Below are positions 28,723 through 37,395 of a stretch of 60,880 nt of DNA, in pieces. Made by a program: the position numbers and the translations under genes. A model generated the notes under the pieces. That model had not been told where the DNA came from, did no database searches, and was given only the letters and a program-made list of their open reading frames with translations. The stretch's first letter is position 1. Every line of letters begins with the position of its first letter. Source of the stretch: Spirochaetia bacterium (GTDB lineage: Bacteria; Spirochaetota; Spirochaetia; CADAEX01); contig JAKSTW010000006.1 in NCBI GenBank assembly GCA_024402405.1, positions 1 through 60,880 of the forward strand. The letters run 5' to 3'.

Positions 28723-28920
28723 ATGCCAAAAATGAAAACAAGAAAAGCTGCGGCTAAAAGATATTCCCTTACAGGTACTGGAAAGATCAAGTACAAGAAA
28801 ATGGGATTGCGCCATATTCTGACAAAGAAGGCAACAAAGAGAAAGAGAAACCTGAGACATGCAGGAATCCTCAGCAAGTCTGAGGCAGCAAGAGCAAGAG
28901 TATTATTGCCTTACAGTTAA
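28723..28920 (+). CDS. rpmI: Ribosomal protein L35
   Basis: 65 residues; MPKMKTRKAAAKRYSLTGTGKIK and KATKRKRNLRHAGILSKSEAARARVLLPY are diagnostic. AGGAGG precedes the ATG. Standard position between infC and rplT. Confidence 0.98.
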   Translation: MPKMKTRKAAAKRYSLTGTGKIKYKKMGLRHILTKKATKRKRNLRHAGILSKSEAARARVLLPYS

Positions 28921-28942
28921 TCAAGTATAAAGGAGTAGAATT

Positions 28943-29302
28943 ATGCCAAGAGCAGTGGACGGAACAAGACGTCATGATAGAAGAAAGAAAATTTTAGACA
29001 GAGCAAAAGGTTTCAGAGGTTCAAGAAGCCTTCTTTTCAAGACAGCCAAAGAGACAGTGGCAAGAGCTCTTCAGAACTCATATGACCACAGAAAGCAGAG
29101 AAGAAGAAATTTCAGATCTCTGTGGATCGCCAGAATTTCAGCCGAATGCAGAAATCAGGGTACAACATATTCACAGTTTATGAATGGCCTTAAGAAAGCA
29201 AATATCGTGCTTAACAGAAAGGCTCTTTCAAACATGGCCATTGAAGACAAGGCAGCTTTCACAGCACTTGTAGCAAAGGCAAAGGCAGCCCTGGAAGCCT
29301 GA
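28943..29302 (+). CDS. rplT: Ribosomal protein L20
   Basis: 119 residues with the basic N-terminal helix (RHDRRKKILDRAKGFRGSRS) and the globular part FRSLWIARISAECRNQG, ending near KAKAALEA. AAGGAG seven bases upstream. Last ribosomal gene of the operon; the following coiled-coil and zapA genes continue on the same strand with short gaps. Confidence 0.98.
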   Translation: MPRAVDGTRRHDRRKKILDRAKGFRGSRSLLFKTAKETVARALQNSYDHRKQRRRNFRSLWIARISAECRNQGTTYSQFMNGLKKANIVLNRKALSNMAIEDKAAFTALVAKAKAALEA

Positions 29303-29324
29303 CCCGGGCATGACGGAGATTTAA

Positions 29325-29711
29325 ATGAACACACTGGAACAGATCAAACTGCTTGGAAGCCGCGTAGAAAAGGCACTGGAGCTTATCAAAGCCCTCAGGA
29401 CTGAAAACACACAGCTGAAGCAGATCTTGCTCAAGTCAAAGGAGCGTGAGGAAGAGCTGGAAAGCATTGTATCTTCCATGAAGAACGGCAATGAGGAATT
29501 TGAGAGCGAGCTCGAAAATGCAATCAAACTTCTGGATGAAATTGATGCCCAGGAGCCTGCTGACAAGGATGCAAAATCCGAGATCGCAGAGCTTGATGCC
29601 CAGCTGGCCGGACTTTCCTTCCCTTCCGGAGAGGAAGAAAGCATTCCTTTGGATTTTCCGGGAACTCAGTCAGATGCAGCTGAGCAGAAAAGCCAGCTGG
29701 ATATATTCTGA
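29325..29711 (+). CDS. Short coiled-coil protein, possibly ZapB-like
   Basis: 128 residues. Residues 1-75 are a continuous predicted coiled coil (LLGSRVEKALELIKALRTEN, LKQILLKSKEREEELESIV), followed by an acidic, Ser/Gly-rich tail. GGAG is seven bases before the ATG. Its size, coiled coil and place immediately before zapA suggest a cell-division cofactor of the ZapB kind, but the sequence itself is too simple to prove this. Confidence 0.55.
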   Translation: MNTLEQIKLLGSRVEKALELIKALRTENTQLKQILLKSKEREEELESIVSSMKNGNEEFESELENAIKLLDEIDAQEPADKDAKSEIAELDAQLAGLSFPSGEEESIPLDFPGTQSDAAEQKSQLDIF

Positions 29712-29720
29712 TCTGCTGTC

Positions 29721-30005
29721 ATGAAAAACCCGATTTCAATAAATTTATTAGGAACCTCATTCACCATACAGGTGGATGAGGATCCTGAATATATCAAACA
29801 GATCATTTCCTATCTTGAAGAAAGAATAAATAAAACCAGAAACGCATTTCCTAAGCAAGAGCCCTTGAAAATATCTTTATTAGCTTGTATCTTTCTAATT
29901 GATGAGCTCTTCAGGGAAAGAAATTATTCCAAAGAAGAACAGCAGAATGCAAGTGCTGTTGCGGAGAGTCTCATAGACAGACTGGATTCAGTCCTTGACA
30001 ATTGA
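29721..30005 (+). CDS. zapA: Cell-division protein ZapA
   Basis: 94 residues. The N-terminal beta part ISINLLGTSFTIQVDEDPEYIKQIISYLEERIN and the helical tail KISLLACIFLIDELFRER are typical of ZapA, which bundles FtsZ filaments. No clear ribosome site; translation probably follows from the gene 9 bases upstream. A 6S RNA candidate begins only a few bases after its stop, as in many bacteria. Confidence 0.9.
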   Translation: MKNPISINLLGTSFTIQVDEDPEYIKQIISYLEERINKTRNAFPKQEPLKISLLACIFLIDELFRERNYSKEEQQNASAVAESLIDRLDSVLDN

Positions 30006-30011
30006 TTATTT

Positions 30012-30184
30012 GCCTGCGGAGTTCGGGCGGAGCACTACAATCTCTTGGGACAAACCAAAGTGAAGGGATTTTTTAAAGATATAATTGATACTCCCATGCG
30101 GAATTATCATGCTGTCTGATTATTTAAAGCCCACGTGAACATTGAGTTCAAGAGATTATCTCCAAGCGGCTTTGCGGGTTTTTT
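30012..30184 (+). ncRNA. ssrS: Probable 6S RNA
   Basis: About 173 bases starting a few bases after zapA. The 5' GCCTGC can pair with the 3' GCGGGT to close the molecule, and AATCTCTTG near the 5' side pairs perfectly with CAAGAGATT near the 3' side; GGAG and CTCC extend this helix. Between them lies a large, weakly paired region with GGGATTTTTTAAAG and ATTATTTAAAGCCC arms and an AT-rich internal hairpin. This closing stem, central bubble and long terminal arm is the 6S plan. The 3' end runs into six T, a terminator. The zapA-ssrS order is conserved widely. 6S RNA sequesters the housekeeping RNA polymerase holoenzyme. Judged by architecture and position only. Confidence 0.7.
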
Positions 30185-30201
30185 ATATTTATGGAGCATC
30201 T

Positions 30202-31065
30202 ATGAATAAAGTTTTAGCCATTATGGCACTGTCCTTCTGCATTGCCCTATCCTCTTGTCTTTCCACAGGTCAGAACACACAGACAGGTACCAGACAGACT
30301 GAAACTTCCAAAAGTCATGAGGAGCCGCAGATACCTGAGAAGATCCTGATCCCCCTGCAGGAAATAAAGAAGCAGAATAATATACTGGTATCTGTCACAA
30401 ACCATAAATATTCAAAAGATCCACTGAATCCATCAGTGACAGAAGTCCATGACAGTCAGAATGTTCTTATGGAGAAAACAGTCACAGAAGAAATCGAATA
30501 TCTCACTGAAAAGAAAAGCTTCATGGATGCGGACAACAATATCCTCCGTTATTATGTCATAACCAAGAATGAGTCAGGAAAGATCATTGAGAAAGTTCTG
30601 TACAGTGCCACCAGCAAACTCATTGCCGTAGAGGAATTTGATTACGACAAATACGGTAACAACACTCAGTGGAGAGTCTACAACAGCAATGAATCACTGC
30701 TGGCATACAACAACTACATCTATGTGAACGGACTCAACACCAGGGTCGACAGTTATCATGCCAATGGAACACTGGCTGAGTATTTCATAAAGGAATATTC
30801 AAAGTCAGGCACACTTCAGAACATAAGCCGTTATAATGCGGATGGGAAACTGACAAGCATCAGGAAGAAGTCATTCAAAAACGGAATGATCTCAAAAGAA
30901 GAATTCTACAATGGAGACAGAACGCTGATGTGGTACACAAATTATATATATGTGTACTCAGGACAGTATATAAAAGTGACAAAAACAACCAGCTCAGGTG
31001 ATGGTAAGGAAAAAGAGACTGTAGAACAGACCTGCAGATTATATAACAGAAAAATCGAGGGATAA
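30202..31065 (+). CDS. Putative lipoprotein with YD/MORN-like repeats
   Basis: About 288 residues from the ATG at 30202, which has GGAG five bases upstream. The signal peptide MNKVLAIMALSFCIALSSC ends with a good lipobox (LSSC). After a low-complexity linker rich in Thr, Glu and Gln, the protein contains repeated short beta segments of the form NSNESLLAYNNYIYVNGLN, YHANGTLAEYFIKEYSKSG and YNADGKLTSIRKKSF. These resemble the YwqK/MORN or YD-type repeats found in secreted and surface proteins. Function unknown. Followed after four bases by the HEAT-repeat gene. Confidence 0.7.
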   Translation: MNKVLAIMALSFCIALSSCLSTGQNTQTGTRQTETSKSHEEPQIPEKILIPLQEIKKQNNILVSVTNHKYSKDPLNPSVTEVHDSQNVLMEKTVTEEIEYLTEKKSFMDADNNILRYYVITKNESGKIIEKVLYSATSKLIAVEEFDYDKYGNNTQWRVYNSNESLLAYNNYIYVNGLNTRVDSYHANGTLAEYFIKEYSKSGTLQNISRYNADGKLTSIRKKSFKNGMISKEEFYNGDRTLMWYTNYIYVYSGQYIKVTKTTSSGDGKEKETVEQTCRLYNRKIEG

Positions 31066-31068
31066 GTC

Positions 31069-32253
31069 ATGATAAAAAAAATCACATCTGTCCCTACCCT
31101 CATATCAGCTGTATATTTTCTGCTGGCAGCTATAGTGATATTTCCATTTTCTTATGCATTCTGCGACGATCTTGACCAGACAGCCACATGGCAGCGCATA
31201 TATGCACATTCAGACACTGATACAAAAACCGATATACTCAGCACTGTACTCTGGAATCCTGACAGGACCATGGAACCTCTGCTGCTGGAAGACTTCCACA
31301 GGACTATGACTGGAGCTGGAACCCCTGAATTGCAGTCCATGCTTATAAGTCATCTTGCCAGTCTTAATGTCCGGAGTGAGGCTGATAATTTTCGTTCTGT
31401 AATGAACACTGCCGGCAGCAGCATGGTAAAACGCAGTGCGGCCGAAGCGCTTGGACTGACAGACAGCATAAATGCTGTTCCTGATCTGACTAAAATATTG
31501 TCAGCTGCCAATACCAGACAATTCTATCTGATATCCAATGGTTACGAAAAAGAAGCGGCTGCCAATGAAAAGCTGGCCTATTCCATATTGCGTGCTTTGG
31601 AAAACCTTCATGCAGAAACCGCATATGAGGCTGTATTCAGAACCTCAAGAAGCAGCTACTCAGATAAGTCTCATGTCAGGGACAGAGCTGCCAGAACACT
31701 TGAGATAATCTCTGAGAATCCAACAGAAATACTGAAAAAAATCTCAGATAAGGAACCAGGAGGAGATGACAGAAGCTATATTCTTTCTCTTGAGACGCAA
31801 TCAAATGCATCTGACATATCTAAAGTTGAGCTGGCATATTACATTCTTGAACAGTCTGTGGAAAAAGAACTGCCGGAACATGAGCATTATTTTCAGGCAT
31901 GCAGCATCATACAGAATTCTCCTGTGAAAGTCAGCCTAGGAACAGGTCTGGAAAAAATAATCTCCGATCCGGATTACAGCCGCGATCTGAAGACAGCCGC
32001 GATCCATGCCATAGCCAACTGCGACAACAGCACACAGCTTTTTGTATCTTATCTGAAAAGACAGAACGAACTGAACAGAACAGGTCTGGGCGATTTCAGC
32101 AGCAGAATCTATGTCACAGAAGTGATAAATACCCTTGGAAACCAGCGTGATGAAAATGCCATAGAAGAACTTATAAATACAAAAAATTCAGGATGGCCGG
32201 TTTCCGTCACAGCTGCGGCAGACAGAGCCATCAATAACATCATAAAAAACTGA
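31069..32253 (+). CDS. Exported HEAT-repeat-like protein
   Basis: 394 residues with a leading hydrophobic segment (LISAVYFLLAAIVIFPFSYAF) and then only helical repeats: MVKRSAAEALGLTDSINAVPDLTKIL, KSHVRDRAARTLEIISEN, DLKTAAIHAIANCDNSTQLF and YVTEVINTLGNQRDENAIEELI. The last three have HEAT/PBS-type features (helix, Asp/Asn turn, helix). Probably a periplasmic or membrane-attached binding scaffold. Co-transcribed with the preceding lipoprotein. It converges on priA with a 2-bp gap and no terminator. Confidence 0.72.
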   Translation: MIKKITSVPTLISAVYFLLAAIVIFPFSYAFCDDLDQTATWQRIYAHSDTDTKTDILSTVLWNPDRTMEPLLLEDFHRTMTGAGTPELQSMLISHLASLNVRSEADNFRSVMNTAGSSMVKRSAAEALGLTDSINAVPDLTKILSAANTRQFYLISNGYEKEAAANEKLAYSILRALENLHAETAYEAVFRTSRSSYSDKSHVRDRAARTLEIISENPTEILKKISDKEPGGDDRSYILSLETQSNASDISKVELAYYILEQSVEKELPEHEHYFQACSIIQNSPVKVSLGTGLEKIISDPDYSRDLKTAAIHAIANCDNSTQLFVSYLKRQNELNRTGLGDFSSRIYVTEVINTLGNQRDENAIEELINTKNSGWPVSVTAAADRAINNIIKN

Positions 32254-32255
32254 CA

Positions 32256-34193
32256 TCACATAAGATTTGAGGGATCCACATCTATTTCTATATAAATTCC
32301 ACTGGGAACTCTGAATTTAGACAGGACAGCACTTAAGATACCGTGGGTCAGGGCAAAATTATCAGTCACTATGATCAGCTGGAATCTGTGATTGTCAGAT
32401 ACCACAGCCAGAGGACATTCTGCAGGCCCCATAATTCTGAAAGGAGCATCCGGAACAGCATTCAGGCTTCCGGCAAAAGCACTGGCTGCACTCTCTGACT
32501 TCTCTTTGGATTTACCGCGGAATACAAAGCGGAAAAGTCTTGAGAAAGGAGGAAATCCCAGCTGCCTTCGGGTCTCCAGCTCCATAGCATAAAAACCTTT
32601 GTCATCCCTATTGGCTGCACATACAACCGCACAGTTGCCAGGCCGGTAGGTCTGTATGACAACTTTCCCATCAGGAGCAAACCGCCCTGCTCTGCCTGAA
32701 ACTTGGGTAAGCAGCGAGAAAGTACGCTCTGCAGCTCTGAAATCCGGCATCTGCAGTGTTGTATCGGCCAGAACAATTCCAACCAGTGACACATCCGGGA
32801 AATTGAATCCCTTGGCTACCATCTGAGTACCAAGAAGTATATCTGCCTTATGGTGCAGAAACTGATCCAGTATCTCGTCACGGCGTCCTGCAGTATCGCT
32901 GTCCAGCCGCAGAACCTTCATATACGGAAAAAGTCTTCTGACATCATCCTCTATTTTTTCTGTTCCGAACCCTGTATATCCCACATTCAGAGAACCGCAC
33001 TGCGGACATATCTTCACAGGTCTTGCAGAATATCCACAATAATGGCAGACCAGCCGTCCTTCCGACTTATGATATGTGAGAGGTATGGAACAGTGAGTGC
33101 ATTTCATCTCGAATCCACAGTCTCCGCAGGAAAAATTGAAGAAAAAACCACGTCTGTTCAGAAAAAGTATGGCCTGTTTTCCGCAGGAATAAGCATTGAT
33201 GATCTCATCTCTCAGAGTATCGGATATGGAAGACTTCTGGTTCAGCATATTCACTATCCGGATCTGGGGAAATGTCCCTCCAGCAACACGTCTGCTGAGG
33301 GAAAGCCTGCGGATCATCCCCTTCTCCATAAGATAATAGGCTTCCACTGACGGTGTTGCACTCCCCATAACCAGTGCTGCATTTTCCCGTTTTGCTCTGT
33401 ACATGGCAACCTGTCTGGCATGATAACGCGGAGATGAGTCAGACTTATATGAACTCTCATGCTCCTCATCTATTATTATGAGTCCAAGAGAACGAACAGG
33501 AGCAAAGACAGCACTTCTGGCCCCCACCACAAAAACAGCCTCTCCACGCTGGATTCTTCTCCACTGGGCAGTACGGTTGCTCTGGGTCAGTCCGGAATGA
33601 AGCACAGCTACCTTATTTCCAAAGCGGACTCTGACAGTCTCTATCATCTGATGTGTCAGCGCGATCTCAGGAACCAGATAAATTATGCCACGTCCCTGCT
33701 CTATCATCTTCTCAGCAAGTGACAGGAAAACCTCGGTCTTGCCCGATCCTGTGACACCATGGAGATAAAACACAGATCCATTTCCGGCAAGAACAGTATT
33801 CACAGCTTCCTGCTGCTCCTGTGTAAGTTCTACAGAAGATTTCTCGTATGTGCAATCATCAGGCTTTTTCTCACGTTTACCTTTGCCCGGCAGCATGGCA
33901 AACAGCGCCTCTCCGGTGCCGCACATATACATATCTGACATCCATCTGGCAGTACTCCAAAAACTGCTGTCAAAAATAGGAACAGGATCCAGCACTTTCA
34001 ATATGCTTTTCAGTGCATAATCCACAGCAGGTGCAGCAGATGAAACATCGACCACATATCCCTGGACCTCCCTGGAACCGAAAGGAACAGAGACACGCAT
34101 ACCAACTTCATAGCTCACATCATCCTGTCCAATATATGTGAAAGTCCTGCTGACGGGAAGATTCAGTGCGATCTGGAGATACTCAGCAGCCAT
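32256..34193 (-). CDS. priA: Primosomal replication restart helicase PriA
   Basis: 645 residues, shorter than the 732 of E. coli but complete. N-terminal 3'-DNA binding domain (VSRTFTYIGQDDVSYEVGMRVSVPFGSREVQGYVV), Walker A GVTGSGKTEVF, the DEEH box in IIIDEEHESSYKSD, helicase motif VLGTQMVAKGFNFPDV-like region, and eight cysteines for two zincs in CGDCGFEMKCTHC, CHYCGYSARPVKICPQC. Restarts stalled replication forks. It overlaps udg by 11 bp. Confidence 0.97.
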   Translation of the reverse strand: MAAEYLQIALNLPVSRTFTYIGQDDVSYEVGMRVSVPFGSREVQGYVVDVSSAAPAVDYALKSILKVLDPVPIFDSSFWSTARWMSDMYMCGTGEALFAMLPGKGKREKKPDDCTYEKSSVELTQEQQEAVNTVLAGNGSVFYLHGVTGSGKTEVFLSLAEKMIEQGRGIIYLVPEIALTHQMIETVRVRFGNKVAVLHSGLTQSNRTAQWRRIQRGEAVFVVGARSAVFAPVRSLGLIIIDEEHESSYKSDSSPRYHARQVAMYRAKRENAALVMGSATPSVEAYYLMEKGMIRRLSLSRRVAGGTFPQIRIVNMLNQKSSISDTLRDEIINAYSCGKQAILFLNRRGFFFNFSCGDCGFEMKCTHCSIPLTYHKSEGRLVCHYCGYSARPVKICPQCGSLNVGYTGFGTEKIEDDVRRLFPYMKVLRLDSDTAGRRDEILDQFLHHKADILLGTQMVAKGFNFPDVSLVGIVLADTTLQMPDFRAAERTFSLLTQVSGRAGRFAPDGKVVIQTYRPGNCAVVCAANRDDKGFYAMELETRRQLGFPPFSRLFRFVFRGKSKEKSESAASAFAGSLNAVPDAPFRIMGPAECPLAVVSDNHRFQLIIVTDNFALTHGILSAVLSKFRVPSGIYIEIDVDPSNLM

Positions 34194-34872
34194 TCTTTAT
34201 CCTGTCCAACTCGCTCCGCAAAAAACGGAGATCATCCCATACAGCCTGCCGCAAAGACGGATTTCGCAATACGGCGCTGGGGTGATATGTAGGTATGACA
34301 GGAATACCGTCAAAATAGAAAATATGACCGCGAAGACGCCCCATGACAGGCTCCTGTCCTGATATAATGCCACCGGAGATACGTCCCACAGTCAATATCA
34401 TCTTGGGCTTCAGAATAGCTATCTGGCGTTTCAGATATGGCAGGCAGAATGTAATTTCATCTGGCTGAGGATCACGGTTTCCAGGAGGACGGCACTTGAC
34501 CACATTGCCGATAAAGCAGTTCTGATTTCTGTCCAGCTGAATGGCTGCCAGCCACTTGTCCAGATACTTGCCGGCAGCACCTACAAATGGAAGACCCTGC
34601 ACATCCTCGTCTCCTCCGGGTCCCTCACCTATGACCATCACATCAGGATGCATAACTCCCATACCAGGCACAGCCTTATGCCTTCCCTGACAGAGTCTGC
34701 ATTTTCTGCATCCGCATACTTCCGCAGCAATATTATCCAGTGTGTCAGCTTTTTTTACAGCAACTTTTCTGAGAACTGCCTCCGGAATTTTCCGTCCTGA
34801 AAGCTGTCCGAATTTTATATAATCTTCAAAATCATTTATAAGTTTCCAATACTCAGAATCAAAATTTTCCAT
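34183..34872 (-). CDS. Uracil-DNA glycosylase, family 4 ([4Fe-4S])
   Basis: About 229 residues from the ATG at 34872 with GAGG seven bases upstream. Motif 1 GEGPGGDEDVQGLPFVGAAG and motif 2 TYHPSAVLRN identify the family. Iron-sulphur cysteines appear in CRKCRLCQGRHKAVPG, VVKCRPPGNRDP and ITFCLPYL. It removes uracil from DNA. Between truA and priA, a position it shares in several bacteria. The N-terminal 70 residues before the first Cys are an extra region with no recognised motif. Confidence 0.93.
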   Translation of the reverse strand: MENFDSEYWKLINDFEDYIKFGQLSGRKIPEAVLRKVAVKKADTLDNIAAEVCGCRKCRLCQGRHKAVPGMGVMHPDVMVIGEGPGGDEDVQGLPFVGAAGKYLDKWLAAIQLDRNQNCFIGNVVKCRPPGNRDPQPDEITFCLPYLKRQIAILKPKMILTVGRISGGIISGQEPVMGRLRGHIFYFDGIPVIPTYHPSAVLRNPSLRQAVWDDLRFLRSELDRIKNGC

Positions 34873-34880
34873 GCTATACC

Positions 34881-35627
34881 TCAGTAAATCACCTGATGAA
34901 GGAAAAGTCCCTTGGCAGGAGCACACGGTCCCGCACTGACACGGCTCTCAGCTTCCAGAATGCGTCTCATATCCGAGGCATCACCGCCATCATTGTACAG
35001 TTCCAGCACAGTCCCCACAATGGATCGGACCATTTTGCGAAGGAAACCATCTGCTGAGATCTTGAAAACCAGGAACTCACCGCTGCGGTAGAACACAGCA
35101 CTGCGAACATCACGTTCCATAGGATATCCGTCCTCCATGACAGCTGAGAAAGATGCAAAATTATGCACACCGGCAAGTGGCGACACCAGACTGTTCAGCA
35201 CATCCAGAGAAAGCACTTTTTTCACCGAGAGACAGTATCTTTCCTGCCACGGAAATACATGCTGCCCTTCCAGTATATAATATTTATAAATCCTTTCTTT
35301 TGCATCAAATCTGGCATGAAATCCATCAGGAACCAGCTGGCTGTCCAGAATCCTTATATCCTTAGGAAGAAATGCATTTATGGCATCCCTGAACTTCTCC
35401 GGAGGAATATTCATGTCCGTCATGAAATTCGCGCATTGCCCGGCTGCATGTACTCCGGCATCTGTACGTCCGGCCCCGGTAATTCGAACAGCCTGTCCGC
35501 CATGAAGTCTGGACAGTGCATTCTCTATGCGTCCCTGGACTGTATCATCTTGGTTCTGCACCTGCCATCCGCAATAAGAGGTACCATCATAGGCCAATGT
35601 CAGCCGGATATTATGCAAACTCATCAT
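34881..35627 (-). CDS. truA: tRNA pseudouridine(38-40) synthase
   Basis: 248 residues. The catalytic Asp56 lies in ITGAGRTDAGVHAAGQ. LAYDGTSYCGWQVQ at the N-terminus and FLRKMVRSIVGTVLELY near the C-terminus are standard for TruA. Two in-frame ATGs overlap the preceding stop (ATGATGA), so the start is either 35627 or 35624. Downstream of ybbR and upstream of udg-priA. Confidence 0.95.
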   Translation of the reverse strand: MMSLHNIRLTLAYDGTSYCGWQVQNQDDTVQGRIENALSRLHGGQAVRITGAGRTDAGVHAAGQCANFMTDMNIPPEKFRDAINAFLPKDIRILDSQLVPDGFHARFDAKERIYKYYILEGQHVFPWQERYCLSVKKVLSLDVLNSLVSPLAGVHNFASFSAVMEDGYPMERDVRSAVFYRSGEFLVFKISADGFLRKMVRSIVGTVLELYNDGGDASDMRRILEAESRVSAGPCAPAKGLFLHQVIY

Positions 35628-36601
35628 TCCGCCGGCTTCGATTCATGTGCAATATCTGATTTATCCTGGGCAGTTACTGTCACCTCCACATAGGAAGGTG
35701 TGAAACTGGCAACATCAATTCCATCAGGAACAGACGGTTTCAATGGAATCCTGTATTTTCCCGCTTTTGTAATTCCACTGAGATCACCAGTCAGATACAG
35801 CAATGATGATGACACCTTATCAACATCACCGCTGCCAGCCTCGATCTTCATGCTGCCTGATACAGCCGAAGCAGACACTGCAAACTCAGGAGCAACATTC
35901 TGCAGAGTTATATCCACATGAGGAAAATTTCTGCTCAGACGGATTCTGGAAATATGAACATTCAGACGGATCTCATCGTCAGAAACAATGATTTTATGAT
36001 TACTGTTCTCCACATCAACAGAAAGTGTGAAATCAGAAGATCTGCCTGAAACATTCACAGGAACAGTCTTCATGCCAAAAATATTCTCCACAACGCTGGC
36101 AGGTCCCTGTATTGTGGCATAATCAGGTGTCAGAAAAGAAGACACCATCTCATATCCGTCTTCAGGCATTCCACTGAACACAGCTGACAGAGGAACACGC
36201 TTGACCACCTTATCTTCAAAAGAATAACGAACTTTTTTCGGCTCTACCGAGATCTCCAGCGGAGTAACATGAATGGCATTGCCAAGACGCTCCACCTTTA
36301 TTGCACGTTCATATACTCCGGCAGCCGCAACATCTGAAAAATCAGCATAGGCATTAAGTTCAGAAGTGGTGATGGAATAAATATCATCTTTGTTTCCACG
36401 CAGGAGAACACGCACATTTGCCACCACATCATCAGCAGTCATATAATCACCAGCAGAGATGATCTTAAACGGAATATTGAGATAACGGGTATCAACGCTG
36501 CTCATGCCATAAATCATGGAAATAAGGACTGCCACCGAAAAACAGATAAGCTTTGCAGGCCAGTTTCTGGAAATTATCTGGTAAAATTTATGTATCTTCA
36601 T
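35624..36601 (-). CDS. YbbR-domain protein (CdaR-like regulator of the diadenylate cyclase)
   Basis: 325 residues with one N-terminal membrane helix (NWPAKLICFSVAVLISMIYGM) and a periplasmic part of repeated YbbR-type domains. These are visible as VKRVPLSAVFSGMPEDGYEMVSSFLTPDYATIQGPASVVENI and a final KYRIPLKPSVPDGIDVASFTPSYVEVTV. In Firmicutes CdaR binds and modulates CdaA. The gene follows cdaA with an ATGA overlap, so the same partnership is likely here. No glmM gene follows. Confidence 0.85.
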   Translation of the reverse strand: MKIHKFYQIISRNWPAKLICFSVAVLISMIYGMSSVDTRYLNIPFKIISAGDYMTADDVVANVRVLLRGNKDDIYSITTSELNAYADFSDVAAAGVYERAIKVERLGNAIHVTPLEISVEPKKVRYSFEDKVVKRVPLSAVFSGMPEDGYEMVSSFLTPDYATIQGPASVVENIFGMKTVPVNVSGRSSDFTLSVDVENSNHKIIVSDDEIRLNVHISRIRLSRNFPHVDITLQNVAPEFAVSASAVSGSMKIEAGSGDVDKVSSSLLYLTGDLSGITKAGKYRIPLKPSVPDGIDVASFTPSYVEVTVTAQDKSDIAHESKPAE

Positions 36602-37395
36602 TTATCAGCCTCCTGCTCCTCAAACTTGACCATACCCTGCACAACCAGGCTGTTCAGCATATTCTTAAGCTCATCCTCCTGCAGGTCATAATATATTTTA
36701 GAACTGAAAGCCAGAGAAATGGCACCTGTCTCCTCAGAGACGACCAGGACAACAGCATCAGATGATTCTGCAGTTCCAAGGGCAGCACGGTGTCTGGTTC
36801 CAAAACTGGCATTGATCCCCTTCTGCTCAGAGAGGGGCAACAGACATCCGGCAGCCACGATCTTTTTTCCCGATATTATCATGGCACCGTCATGGAGAGC
36901 TGTATCCTTTCCGAACACTGTCAGTATGAGACTGGAAGAAATATCAGCATTCAGCACAGTACCTGTATCTATTATATCCTTCAGGCCTGACTGCCTTGTG
37001 AACACGATAAGGGCACCACGTCGGGCCGATGACAGAAGCTTGGCTGCAGTCAGTATGGTCTCCACTTCAGTACCCACTATTCTGCGCCGTGCAGTGAATA
37101 TATGGCTCTGCCCTACCTTTATGAAAAAACTTTTGATCTCAGACTGGAATACAATGGCAATGATGATTATGAACGCATTTCCCAGCTTGTTCAGTATCCA
37201 CAGCAATGTGTCCAGCTTCAGTATGAAAGCCAGAGCATACAGTGTGACTATGGCAAGAATACCTCTTACCACCTGCAGCACCCTGTTCTGCAGCAACGTC
37301 TTATAGACCTGATATATCAGGAACGCCAGAATGAAAACATCCAGAGTCGGACGCAAATAAGTCACAAAAAAATTATACAACCAGGCCAAAGTCAC
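36598..37395 (-). CDS. cdaA: Diadenylate cyclase (c-di-AMP synthase)
   Basis: 265 residues. Three predicted N-terminal membrane helices (YLRPTLDVFILAFLIYQVYK, VVRGILAIVTLYALAFILKL, LGNAFIIIIAIVF) lead to a DAC domain with the catalytic DGA motif (LHDGAMII) and the RHR motif (FGTRHRAALG). Makes c-di-AMP from two ATP. Overlapping ATGA junctions with folP and ybbR show one operon folP-cdaA-ybbR. Confidence 0.95.
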   Translation of the reverse strand: MTLAWLYNFFVTYLRPTLDVFILAFLIYQVYKTLLQNRVLQVVRGILAIVTLYALAFILKLDTLLWILNKLGNAFIIIIAIVFQSEIKSFFIKVGQSHIFTARRRIVGTEVETILTAAKLLSSARRGALIVFTRQSGLKDIIDTGTVLNADISSSLILTVFGKDTALHDGAMIISGKKIVAAGCLLPLSEQKGINASFGTRHRAALGTAESSDAVVLVVSEETGAISLAFSSKIYYDLQEDELKNMLNSLVVQGMVKFEEQEADK

